Below are positions 16,302 to 23,382 of a stretch of DNA of 23,382 bases, one piece after another (position 1 is the stretch's first letter; the number at the start of each line of letters is the position of its first letter). Both the position numbers and the translations under genes were made by a program. The notes beneath the pieces were generated by a model. The model made no database searches. It was not told the origin of the DNA and saw only the letters and a list, made by a program, of their open reading frames with translations. Source of the stretch: Deltaproteobacteria bacterium (GTDB lineage Bacteria; Desulfobacterota_B; Binatia; UBA9968); the NCBI GenBank assembly GCA_005879255.1, contig VBKY01000099.1:1-23382 (forward strand), given 5' to 3'.

Positions 16302-16592
16302 AGTTTTTCTCCTTCACGAATTCTTGCCAAACATGCGGATAGAAAACAGCCAAATCTCGCGCTGATCAGTTTCTCAAACAGGGCAATCCCAACCTACCCT
16401 TGGGCAAGGCGGCGTCGCGCGCATCGGGACGATGCTAAAATAGGGCGAGGAACACAAGCCAACAACAAACACTTACTTGGCGTTCCCTATGTGATCGTGC
16501 GCCATCGCAGAACATACCAAAGGAATTCCCTGCAAACTTACACGTACCCGGACGCGGTTCCTAGAGAATGGAACCGCTCGCGAATTGCGCAA
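16302..16592. other. Intergenic gap upstream of the solute-binding genes
   Basis: No credible gene. Contains the hairpin at 16554-16577 and presumably a promoter for the 16301 gene. No clear promoter boxes were identified. Confidence 0.4.
16554..16577 (-). terminator. Hairpin just after the amidohydrolase stop (terminator-like, no T-tract)
   Basis: GCGGTTCC (16554-16561) and GGAACCGC (16570-16577) form a perfect 8-bp stem with an 8-nt loop, 15 bp beyond the stop of the - strand amidohydrolase. No run of T follows on the - strand, so it may act in attenuation or mRNA protection and not as a classical intrinsic terminator. Confidence 0.4.
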
Positions 16593-17732
16593 TCAGTCCA
16601 ACCCGTAAAACTTCGCTGCGTTCCCCCATGTCATGCTTCTTTCGATTTTTGCCGAGATGCCTTCGCACTGAGCTTTTACGATCTCTTGTGAGTGCGGCCA
16701 AGTTGATCCGCCGTGCGGATAGTCGCTTGCCCACAGATAGTTTCCCGTCATGCCAAGATGCTCCGCGGCGAGAACGCCCAGCCGATCGTCCTGAAAAGTG
16801 ATGTAAACTTGGCGTTTGATGCATTCACTGGGAAGGTCGCGCAGCGTAGGCGAATTGGGCGACTCGGATCGCGTTCTCTCCAATGCGCCGTCCAGCTTTG
16901 TTATGAAAGGATGCAGCCACGCGAGCTCGTACTCCGCGAACACGAAGCGCAGACGGGGATAATGTTCCAGCACCTGCCCGAAAATTAGATCCGTGAGGAG
17001 CCCTATGGGTTCCGAAATGTTGCGCCTGACGGCGTTGTGACCCCGTTGTAGTGTTGTTATCACCTTGAGCCGCGATCGATCTCTGCCTTGAGGGATATTC
17101 ACGTGGAAATGCAGCGGAACGTCCATATCCTGAGCCACCGTCCACAACGGATCGTACACCGGGTCTGCGTAGCTTTGCCCGTTCGGAAGGGCCGAGGGAA
17201 GAACCGCGCCTTTGAATCCGACCTTGGCGCAGCGTTTCATCTCCTCGATCGACCATTCAACATCGAGCGCCGAAAGAAGACACAACGCGAGAAGCCGGTT
17301 AGGCGCTACGCCGCAATAATCACGGATCCAGTCGTTATAGGCCTTGAGACCGGCCTTTTGTAAGGCCTCCTCATCCCCTTTAAGCGTGTAGAAGTTACGC
17401 GCTAAGCTTGGATAAATGGCCTCCGCCCAGACTCCATCGCGGTCCATATCGCCCAGCCGCGCTACAGGATCCCAGGGGCCCCGCCAGTCCTCCCACTTGA
17501 AATTTTCAATGACTTTGCGGATGCCGCCGTCTTGTTTCTCCACTCCCGCCGTAAAAGTCATTCCAACAGGGTCCGGGTCATGACCGTCGAAAACCATATA
17601 AAGCCCTTTGAGCCCCGGAGGATTCTGCACGAAATGAGGCCCCCGCGAGCGCAAATTTTTTGGAATTCGCTCCCATGCCTCGGGCGGCTCGTTCACATGC
17701 GAATCAGCAGAGAAAAATCCTGTCTGTTCCAT
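16593..17732 (-). CDS. Amidohydrolase (ACMSD-like family), distal paralog
   Basis: 379 residues with complete family motifs: FSADSHVNEPPEAW (D-x-H-x-x-E), VPLHFHVNI, VFAEYELAWLHPF and WASDYPHGGSTWPHS (catalytic Asp337). It is clearly divergent from the 12062/13173 pair: longer, with an insert FDGHDPDPVGMTFTAGVE, and GVWAEAIYPSLARNF. Members of this subgroup are often annotated only as amidohydrolase; real substrates are mostly unknown. AAGGAGG sits 6 bp before the ATG at 17732, and it is the first gene of the leftward block, facing the RpiR-family regulator across a 480-bp gap. Confidence 0.88.
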   Translation of the reverse strand: MEQTGFFSADSHVNEPPEAWERIPKNLRSRGPHFVQNPPGLKGLYMVFDGHDPDPVGMTFTAGVEKQDGGIRKVIENFKWEDWRGPWDPVARLGDMDRDGVWAEAIYPSLARNFYTLKGDEEALQKAGLKAYNDWIRDYCGVAPNRLLALCLLSALDVEWSIEEMKRCAKVGFKGAVLPSALPNGQSYADPVYDPLWTVAQDMDVPLHFHVNIPQGRDRSRLKVITTLQRGHNAVRRNISEPIGLLTDLIFGQVLEHYPRLRFVFAEYELAWLHPFITKLDGALERTRSESPNSPTLRDLPSECIKRQVYITFQDDRLGVLAAEHLGMTGNYLWASDYPHGGSTWPHSQEIVKAQCEGISAKIERSMTWGNAAKFYGLD

Positions 17733-18207
17733 AAGTTCCTCCTTGTAAAAATTGTTGCCCTCTCACAGTCCGGTCTTGCTACTTCATTATAAGGTTTGAT
17801 CATTGGAGTTGGCCGCCTCGGGTTTTTGACCATCGCTCGCGTTTTGCGCTTCCATAAAAAGATCTCCTGACGGCGTAAAGTTGCTACTAGAGCGATCCCG
17901 ATCTCTCCGAAACCTGGGAGGCTCGGGAACCCCGTTTCGAAAGCAGGATGTCCGCACAACAGAACTCCTAATCCCCAAAAGGCGAAGATAACGCGGGACT
18001 CCACAATGCTGACAGGATTATTGCAATCCTTTGCGTAACTGAATATTTTATTGCAATACTGTTTAGGCTCTATCACCAACCTGAACAGGTCGTCAAGAGT
18101 GTCGCGACTCCGAATGTGTCGCGCTTTCGCAGGCATTCAAGTTGATGTGCAAAATAGCCTCGAACCTCCCCCGGGATCGGATCTAGATTCGGTTATATAG
18201 GAGTGAG
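17733..18207. other. Divergent regulatory gap between the amidohydrolase block and the RpiR gene
   Basis: No convincing gene; the - strand frame at 17693-18136 is low-complexity and overlaps the amidohydrolase start. It contains the twin ATTGCAAT sites and presumably the promoters of both divergent units. Confidence 0.5.
18018..18060. promoter_or_regulatory. Twin palindromic sites, possible RpiR-family operator
   Basis: TTATTGCAAT occurs at 18018-18027 and 18048-18057, each followed by M-CT. The core ATTGCAAT is itself a perfect palindrome, and the spacing of 30 bp is about three helical turns. This fits a cooperative dimer-of-dimers operator for the adjacent regulator. No other copies were noticed in the window. 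Confidence 0.45.
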
Positions 18208-18216
18208 GTGAAAAGA

Positions 18217-19059
18217 ATGGACGTTTTCCAAAAGATACAAAAAAGCTTTGCTAACCTCAGCAAAAACCAAAAAAAGGTTGCGGAGTATATCGGCCGGGAC
18301 GGAGCCATGGCGTCTTTTGACTCGGTCAGGCAGCTAGCCAGAAAAGCAGGGGTGAGCGAGTCTTCTGTCGTGCGCCTTGCCCAGGCCCTTGGATATGAGG
18401 GATATCCCGAATTACGTCGGCAGCTTCAAGAGGAGTTCAAAAAGCGGATGGGTGGCGCCGGAAGACTCCAGAGAGCTGTGAGCGAGTTGCCGGCACGGGG
18501 GTTTGTTGAATCGTTGTTTCGCAAGGACGTGGAATCGATCGAGGAGACGCTCTCTAAGTTTTCTTACGAAGACTTTGCCAGGGCGATGGATCTTATCTGG
18601 CGAGCGCGTAGAATCTTTATCATCGGATTCCGATCCGCTTTTTCATTGGCTTACTTCCTCAATTTTCGCATGGCCCGCCTGGGATTCGATGTCCACCTGA
18701 TTTTGATGACCGGCGGAACCTCCCTTCTGGAGCAACTCGCCTTGATAGACCGGCGAGATCTCTTAGTAGTTATAGGCTTTGAGCGCCTGCCGGAGGAAAC
18801 CAGAATAGCGATGAATCATGCGATTGTGAGCAAAGCCAAGGTTTTGGGAATAAGCCACTCATCAACCTCCGAGATTGCGCGCAAAGCCACAGTTTGCCTG
18901 CTCGCTCGTAGGCGGGACGACCGCACTCAATCCGTGGTGGCGCATATGGCTTTGCTGAACGCATTGGCCATCGGAGTGGCGAACCGAAGAAGGAGCCGCT
19001 CGCTCAGAGCTCTGGAGCGCCTGGATCGGATGGAAGAGACTTATCGGAGAGAAACCTAA
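18217..19059 (+). CDS. RpiR/MurR-family transcriptional regulator
   Basis: 280 residues: an N-terminal RpiR helix-turn-helix (FANLSKNQKKVAEYI, SFDSVRQLARKAGVSESSVVRLAQALGYEGYPELR, about 10-75) and a C-terminal SIS domain (about 105-250: RRIFIIGFRSAFSLAYFL, LLVVIGFERLPEET, KVLGISHSSTSEIARKAT). Canonical SIS phosphosugar loops are S-x-S-G-x-T; here the loop is GFERLPEE, as in the RpiR subgroup with 'SFRRY-x-x-E-T' loops, so a phosphosugar effector is unlikely. I chose the ATG at 18217 (GAGG 8 bp upstream); a GTG at 18208 with AGGAG 4 bp upstream is an alternative. It is divergent from the amidohydrolase block, which it probably controls, and convergent with the AtzA-like amidohydrolase. Confidence 0.9.
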   Translation: MDVFQKIQKSFANLSKNQKKVAEYIGRDGAMASFDSVRQLARKAGVSESSVVRLAQALGYEGYPELRRQLQEEFKKRMGGAGRLQRAVSELPARGFVESLFRKDVESIEETLSKFSYEDFARAMDLIWRARRIFIIGFRSAFSLAYFLNFRMARLGFDVHLILMTGGTSLLEQLALIDRRDLLVVIGFERLPEETRIAMNHAIVSKAKVLGISHSSTSEIARKATVCLLARRRDDRTQSVVAHMALLNALAIGVANRRRSRSLRALERLDRMEETYRRET

Positions 19060-19168
19060 ACCAAAGCAAAAAGATGTAACTTCCCGCAGCTTTCGGCATA
19101 TGGACGTGATCCGAGCGGGCGTCCTGCCCGAGAGCGACTGAGATCTTAATACGTCTACGAAAAGAATG

Positions 19169-20605
19169 TCAGCTCTTGCGCATGGAGAATGCCGGCGGGA
19201 TGATCTGCTCCACGGTTCGCCCATTCCAATCGCGCTGAGCCCAGTTGTCCCAGGCGCGAGTGGCGCCCGCCTCGCCTTGCGCGAACAGCTCGTCATCGTT
19301 GATGCGTGTCGATCGACCATTTTCGATGACGACCTCGCCGTCGACGATGACGGTTTCCACGTCGGCGCCGCTGCCGTATTCGATGAGAGCATTGATCGGA
19401 TCGCGCACCGGACCGTAACGGGTTGTGCGCAGATTGATGATCACCGCATCAGCTTTCGCTCCAACCGCAAGCCTACCCAAGTCCTTTCGACCGAGGGCAT
19501 CGGCGCCGCCGATGGTCGCAGCATTGAAAACATCCGCCGGACGGGCGCCCGAGGCTTTCCTGTCGACGAGTCGAGAGATCAAGGAGGCGTAACGCATCTC
19601 CGAAACGATATCGAGAGGATAGGTGTCGGTCCCTAAGCCAATGCGAACGCCCGCCTCGAGATACTGATCAAAGGATTCCATGGCGAATGCCATCTTGGCG
19701 CACTTGTGCGGACAGTGACCGACGGTGGCCCCGCTTTCGGCGAGAATTTTTAATTCATCGCCGCGCGGATAATCGACCCGCGAGTGGCCGCCGGTAACCG
19801 CCATGTGTCCGAGCGTCGTGCGCGGCCCGAGGATGCCTGTATCAGCGAGATACTCGGCTACGGGCTTGCGGTAGGTGTTGAGTATCTGCAGAAACTCGCG
19901 AAAGTTTCCGCCCGCGTGGATGTGTATCGGCACGTCCAATTGTTTCGCTGCAGCGACGCTCTCCTTGAGAAGCGACGGCTCACAGGTCTCCGCCTGTGCG
20001 GGATTTAAAATACCTTGCAGACGGCCGTTGTGCGCTCCGTGAAATTTCTTGATGAAGTCCACCGCGACTTTTAGGCCCGGGCGCCCTTTATCGGCGCGCT
20101 CTTCATAATAATGGCGGCCTTGCGCATCAGTAAAGATGTCGTGGCTACGAAACGGTGGGCTAAAGAAAACCCGCCCGCCCGTTTGCCCAACAATGGCGAC
20201 GTAATCATCCAAGGCACCAGGTCCGCCCCCAGGATCCAACACAGTCGTCGCGCCGTTTCGCAGCGCGCTATAGAGCGCGTATTTTCTTCCAATCGCAACC
20301 GCGGGCGCCGGCGGAGCCTCGACTTTTTCCTTGAGTGGCGCGCCGAAGACGAACCAGTTGGCGGCAAGATAGTCTTTCTTGGTCACGTCAGAGAGCAAAT
20401 AGTCGCCGATGTTTAACTGCGAGTGAACGTGGAGATTGATGAATCCGGGACAGACAATTTTGCCAGCGGCGTTGATCACCTTGTCGGCGAATTGAGACTT
20501 GTCGGTGCCGACGGATTTGATGGTATCGCCGTCGATCAGGACGGAACCGTTCGGAATGATTTCGTGACTTGAGCCGGACCAGCCGACGACAGTGCCTCCG
20601 TCAAT
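19169..20605 (-). CDS. AtzA/TrzA-type metal-dependent amidohydrolase
   Basis: The core shows all subtype motifs: FINLHVHS (H-x-H), HIHAGG, LGHMAV, LGTDTYP (metal Asp) and the closing GRKDLGRLAVGAKADAVIINL, with a C-terminal beta sandwich. Relatives deaminate or dechlorinate ring compounds (cytosine, guanine, s-triazines) or hydrolyse cyclic amides. The first conventional start is the GTG at 20479, but about 42 further codons upstream stay in frame and encode the normal N-terminal strands (IDGGTVVGWSGSSHEIIPNG, SVLIDGDTIKSVG). The only candidate there is ATT at 20605, with AAGGAG 7 bp upstream, and I used it; the true start is uncertain. It is the third gene after the TPP enzyme and the diiron protein and probably acts in the same pathway. 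Confidence 0.82.
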   Translation of the reverse strand: MDGGTVVGWSGSSHEIIPNGSVLIDGDTIKSVGTDKSQFADKVINAAGKIVCPGFINLHVHSQLNIGDYLLSDVTKKDYLAANWFVFGAPLKEKVEAPPAPAVAIGRKYALYSALRNGATTVLDPGGGPGALDDYVAIVGQTGGRVFFSPPFRSHDIFTDAQGRHYYEERADKGRPGLKVAVDFIKKFHGAHNGRLQGILNPAQAETCEPSLLKESVAAAKQLDVPIHIHAGGNFREFLQILNTYRKPVAEYLADTGILGPRTTLGHMAVTGGHSRVDYPRGDELKILAESGATVGHCPHKCAKMAFAMESFDQYLEAGVRIGLGTDTYPLDIVSEMRYASLISRLVDRKASGARPADVFNAATIGGADALGRKDLGRLAVGAKADAVIINLRTTRYGPVRDPINALIEYGSGADVETVIVDGEVVIENGRSTRINDDELFAQGEAGATRAWDNWAQRDWNGRTVEQIIPPAFSMRKS

Positions 20606-20661
20606 ACGAATGCTCCTTGCATATTTTCCTTACGCACTGTTTGATGACTAAAAGCGTTTGT

Positions 20662-20692
20662 ACCCTCACCCATCCCGCAAGCGGAAGAGGGT
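20662..20692. repeat. Short CCCTCACCC-type hairpin repeat
   Basis: ACCCTC (20662-20667) pairs with GAGGGT (20687-20692), enclosing CCGC-AA-GCGG. Similar CCCTCACCC...GAGAGGG elements are widespread intergenic repeats in proteobacterial genomes (from memory). It lies between the diiron protein stop and the amidohydrolase start and could modulate readthrough. Confidence 0.4.
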
Positions 20693-20709
20693 CTTGAAGA
20701 AAATGATGG

Positions 20710-21420
20710 TTACGTGTTCAGCACCGGCGTGTCGTCTATCTTGCCGTGCAGGACGTACCAATAAATGCTGTTCATGTAGCGCCAGCGCCTGACCGTTGCT
20801 TCTTCGACCTGCTTTACCGCGAGCGCTTGTAGCTCCGGCGTACGACAGTATTTCTCGACGATCGCGAATCCCTTGGCGCCGTGGATTTCGTCTGCGTAGA
20901 CATGCTCTTCGAAGAAGCGGATTTCGCGGGCATGCGGCTCGTAACCGTAGTGTTTGTGCAACGCTGGAACGACTTTCTTGCAGATGTCCAAGAACTGCGA
21001 TTCCAGGCCGATGAACATGCCCGCCACCACCGCCTGCCACGGTTTTTGGTAGACCATCCGCCAACCCCAGTTTTGCAGCTGATCCGTGCCCGGCAGGACA
21101 ATCGACGCCTCGACGCTGTTGCGATCTACGCCGCTGGCGGCGACGTAATCCTTCAACATATCGAGATGGCGATCGTCGGGGTTCTCCTCGTCGCCCAGAT
21201 TTTCAAATAAATACTCCTTCACGTCGCGCTGTGGAATCTGTGAGGCCTCATAGGCTAGCCAATTCAGATACTCCACGACGTAGTGAAAGTGCTGCGTGCA
21301 GTAGAAAGCGGTTTGCTCCTTGGTGAGTTTGCCCTTCACCCAGAGCTCGAAAAAGGGATGGTTCTTGCTGTGATTCTTATCGCGAGTGGCGACCAGCAGA
21401 TCGTGAAAATTACTGTCCAT
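20710..21420 (-). CDS. Heme-oxygenase-like diiron protein (TenA/PqqC/CADD-like)
   Basis: 236 residues, all-helical, with the family opening NHPFFELWVKGKLTKEQTAFY. The diiron ligand set of heme-oxygenase-like diiron oxidases is complete and correctly spaced: Glu78-x6-His85 (ENLGDEENPDDRH), Glu140 (GLES), and His173-x3-Asp177-x2-His180 (EEHVYADEIH). Family members (UndA, BesC, SznF, CADD) use O2 on small substrates, cutting C-C bonds or N-oxygenating. The numbering nearly matches Chlamydia CADD, but the 'HPFY' Tyr is Phe24 here. I chose the ATG at 21420 with GGAGAG about 6 bp upstream; a frame to 21456 is longer. It lies between the TPP enzyme and the amidohydrolase, same strand. The substrate is unknown. 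Confidence 0.87.
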   Translation of the reverse strand: MDSNFHDLLVATRDKNHSKNHPFFELWVKGKLTKEQTAFYCTQHFHYVVEYLNWLAYEASQIPQRDVKEYLFENLGDEENPDDRHLDMLKDYVAASGVDRNSVEASIVLPGTDQLQNWGWRMVYQKPWQAVVAGMFIGLESQFLDICKKVVPALHKHYGYEPHAREIRFFEEHVYADEIHGAKGFAIVEKYCRTPELQALAVKQVEEATVRRWRYMNSIYWYVLHGKIDDTPVLNT

Positions 21421-21453
21421 AGCTTTCTCTCCGCGATTTGGGTTGTGAGACAA

Positions 21454-21493
21454 CAACGCCGGTCCAGGATCCAGGGATTCCGGGCCGGCGTTG
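21454..21493. repeat. Strong inverted repeat between the TPP enzyme and diiron protein genes
   Basis: CAACGCCGG (21454-21462) and CCGGCGTTG (21485-21493) are perfectly complementary over 9 bp, with a GC-rich 22-nt interior (TCCAGGATCCAGGGATTCCG). It lies 56 bp downstream of the TPP stop codon and 34 bp before the diiron protein start. It could stabilise the upstream message, attenuate the downstream genes, or be an old repeat element. Confidence 0.5.
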
Positions 21494-21548
21494 GAGCGAT
21501 TTAAGTTTACTTACAGATTAGGGACTGGTCATTGTGACGAACGCGCAC

Positions 21549-23285
21549 CTATCCCTCGCCCCGATCGACGATTTGCTCGACCGGTTTGAGACGCACGTCG
21601 AGCAATGCCGATTGTCCGCCGGCGACGGCGCGCAGGCCGCGCTCCACCGCTTTACGCACTTCGCCCGGTTCTTCAACCTTTTCGCCGTAGCCGTCGAACG
21701 CCTTCAGCAGCTGCGAGTATTCAGGACACGGCGCGATGTGTAATCCGGAAAAATTCTTGGACTGAACCGCCCACCCGTCCGGATAGTATCTGGGAATACC
21801 CGATTTTTGTGACAGGTAACCCTGGTTATTAAACATGATCGTTAAAAACGGCAGATTATGCTCCTGCGCAGCCCCGTAAACACCAGGGACGGGATCATAA
21901 TTAAACGAGCCGTCACCGATCATGCAAACGACGGGTCGTTTCGGGTTAGCGGCTTTAACTCCTAGCGCCGTCGATAGACCAGTACCCAACCCGCCGATGC
22001 AGCCGGCGAAGTAAGATCCGGGCTTAACTCCGTCCAAGTAACGATGAATGGCCAAACGGTGAGTGATTGTCTCTTCGACAACCATGGCGTCGGCCGGCAG
22101 AACCTGACTGATCTCATGAGCGACCCAGCGAGTATCCATGGGTTTTTGATTCGCAAGGCCGATCGCCTCGTCGCGCCACGCCTTTCTCTGGGCGTTATTT
22201 TTCTTGCCGAGTTCCTCCGCCCGCTGCCTGCGCGAGGCGTCATTAGCAGAGACTTTTTTCTTAAGCGCCGCCAGTAAACTCTCCAACGAGCTTTCGATCT
22301 CACCGGTTAAACACAGGTCCGCCTGGTAGCCGTAGTACGGCATATCATGGCGCAAGGGATTTTCATCGAGTATCGCTACCGTTGCTCCTGGCGCGGGCGT
22401 GACCGACGCCGGATGCCACGGTGCAATAACCGCTAATAAAACGATGACGTCCGCGCCGGCAGAGGCCCTTTTGGCGTCGTAACCACTGTGCAGAGGATGC
22501 GTGCGCGGGAAGTTGAGCGCCCCCGTGCTCCGAGTCTCGCAAACCGCGCAGCCCAAGAGCTCGGCGATTTCGATGAGACAGTGTACCGATTTCTCCGTCC
22601 GGCCCGAGTCTTCGGCGACGATCACGGGGCCCTTCGCACCGGCCAACAAGTTGGCGAGTTCCTCGATGCCCTTCGCATCGGCGGTCGCGCCCGGCGCAAA
22701 ACCGTGATCCCCTGGAACGTCTCTGATCATTTTGGCGAACAGATATTCCATCGGGAGTGAAACAAAAGTCGGCCCTTTAGGCGCGGCCATGGCAAGCTGG
22801 CAAGCGCGCTGAATGGTCGCCGGTAAAATCGCTTTGTTGTTGATACCGAAACTCCATTTTACGGTTTGGTCACGCAACTTCGCCGGGCCGCCGATGTTGG
22901 AGAGATGTCCCAGCCACTGGCCGCCTGGGTCGGGCCCTTCATCTTCGCCGAAACCTACAGACTCACCGGTTAAAACCACCATGGGCACCTGCTCGCGCAC
23001 CGCCGCGCGCATGCCCATCGTCGCGTGCAGCGAGCCGACGGTCGTATGGATCATAACAGCGGGCAGCTTGCCGGTCGCCTTGGCATACCCGCTGGCCATA
23101 CCGACGGCAACTTCCTCGTGGCGCGTGCTCAAATACTGCGGCATGCCTTCCACGCCCGGCTCCGCCAAAGCTTCCCACACCGGTGACCATTCCGATCCCG
23201 GCGAGGCGAAAATCTTTTCCACGCCCATTTTAGCGAGCACGCGCAACATCGTTTGTGCGCCGGTTAATCCTTTGGTTTGAATCAT
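21549..23285 (-). CDS. Thiamine-pyrophosphate-dependent enzyme (acetolactate synthase / benzoylformate decarboxylase type)
   Basis: 578 residues with the three domains of the TPP lyase family: a PYR domain with catalytic Glu57 in STRHEEVAVGMASGYAKATG, a central domain (about 200-340), and a PP domain with GDGSFNYDPVPGVYGAAQEH (GDG at 457-459) and FNNQGY (Asn486-Asn487), the TPP/Mg-binding motif. Members decarboxylate or ligate 2-oxo acids. Key acetolactate synthase loops are not obvious and residues PGGQWLGHLSNIGG are unfamiliar, so a decarboxylase or C-C lyase of an unusual 2-oxo or acyl substrate is as likely as acetolactate synthesis. AAAGGAC lies 6 bp before the ATG. It leads the TPP-diiron-amidohydrolase cluster. 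Confidence 0.88.
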   Translation of the reverse strand: MIQTKGLTGAQTMLRVLAKMGVEKIFASPGSEWSPVWEALAEPGVEGMPQYLSTRHEEVAVGMASGYAKATGKLPAVMIHTTVGSLHATMGMRAAVREQVPMVVLTGESVGFGEDEGPDPGGQWLGHLSNIGGPAKLRDQTVKWSFGINNKAILPATIQRACQLAMAAPKGPTFVSLPMEYLFAKMIRDVPGDHGFAPGATADAKGIEELANLLAGAKGPVIVAEDSGRTEKSVHCLIEIAELLGCAVCETRSTGALNFPRTHPLHSGYDAKRASAGADVIVLLAVIAPWHPASVTPAPGATVAILDENPLRHDMPYYGYQADLCLTGEIESSLESLLAALKKKVSANDASRRQRAEELGKKNNAQRKAWRDEAIGLANQKPMDTRWVAHEISQVLPADAMVVEETITHRLAIHRYLDGVKPGSYFAGCIGGLGTGLSTALGVKAANPKRPVVCMIGDGSFNYDPVPGVYGAAQEHNLPFLTIMFNNQGYLSQKSGIPRYYPDGWAVQSKNFSGLHIAPCPEYSQLLKAFDGYGEKVEEPGEVRKAVERGLRAVAGGQSALLDVRLKPVEQIVDRGEG

Positions 23286-23303
23286 GTTTTGTCCTTTCGG
23301 TAT

Positions 23304-23318
23304 TGTTCAAAATGAACA
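23304..23318. promoter_or_regulatory. Palindrome upstream of the TPP enzyme
   Basis: TGTTC-AAAAT-GAACA, a 15-bp inverted repeat 20 bp before the TPP enzyme ATG. It is a plausible operator that overlaps the leader or promoter. Confidence 0.35.
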
Positions 23319-23319
23319 G

Positions 23320-23362
23320 CCGCCAGCTTCGCGCATTGAAACGGATTGGCGAATGCTGGCGG
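23320..23362. promoter_or_regulatory. Extended inverted repeat upstream of the TPP enzyme
   Basis: CCGCCAGC-TTCGC (23320-23332) pairs with GCGAA-T-GCTGGCGG (23349-23362): 13 bp with one bulge around a 16-nt loop. It directly abuts the TGTTC palindrome. It may be a leader hairpin, an operator, or the terminator of an upstream gene outside the window. Confidence 0.4.
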
Positions 23363-23382
23363 TCGGTTCTGAGCGCTATGAC

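Noticed and set aside
17693..18136. - strand 147-codon frame in the divergent gap
   Set aside because: Runs through the amidohydrolase ribosome site and the twin palindromes, and its composition is not coding-like.
19060..19168. CGGGC-GTCCT-GCCCG hairpin between convergent RpiR and amidohydrolase genes as terminator
   Set aside because: Only a 5-bp stem and no T-tract on either side, too weak to call.

Overview
The window reads as a chromosomal segment of a free-living, respiring bacterium with moderately high GC (roughly mid-50s % by eye). The mix of genes (tandem orphan solute-binding proteins, ACMSD-like amidohydrolases, a TPP enzyme, a molybdopterin oxidoreductase with a fused Fe-S/NrfD subunit, persulfide dioxygenase, a DUF433/DUF5615 pair) resembles soil or sediment lineages of the old 'Deltaproteobacteria'/Binatota/Tectomicrobia kind. 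That assignment is inference. There is no rRNA, tRNA, phage gene, IS transposase or CRISPR array that I can support.

Left part (1-5300, mostly + strand): the 3' end of a cysteine-dioxygenase-like cupin followed by an ETHE1-type persulfide dioxygenase (a thiol/sulfane-sulfur oxidation pair), a DUF433-DUF5615 toxin-antitoxin-like pair, recQ, a TPR lipoprotein on the - strand, and a stand-alone tatA with a possible sigma-54 promoter. A family of short palindromic REP-like repeats (about 31 bp, four copies) occupies the intergenic gaps between 3548 and 6115, flanking recQ and a DinB-like gene.

Middle (5400-11560, - strand): a DinB-like protein that appears to lack its usual metal-binding histidines, then a three-gene unit transcribed right to left: a fused four-cluster ferredoxin/NrfD membrane subunit, a large molybdopterin oxidoreductase without a Tat signal, and a kelch-repeat lipoprotein broken by one extra base. 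The Fe-S subunit has Asp in place of one of the 16 cluster cysteines.

Right part (11750-23382, mostly - strand): a catabolic-looking island. One block holds an amidohydrolase, two paralogous periplasmic solute-binding proteins with no permease or ATPase, and two further paralogous amidohydrolases, one of which has lost its catalytic Asp and other metal-site residues. A divergent RpiR-family regulator (18217-19059) faces this block across a gap that contains two copies of the palindrome ATTGCAAT 30 bp apart. The second block is a TPP-dependent enzyme, a heme-oxygenase-like diiron protein with a complete E-x6-H / E / H-x3-D-x2-H ligand set, and an AtzA/TrzA-type amidohydrolase whose conserved N-terminus has no ATG, GTG or TTG start. 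Together these look like uptake and breakdown of an unidentified organic acid or amide/heterocycle. The substrate cannot be read from the sequence. The TPP-diiron-amidohydrolase trio is the best candidate here for an undescribed pathway.
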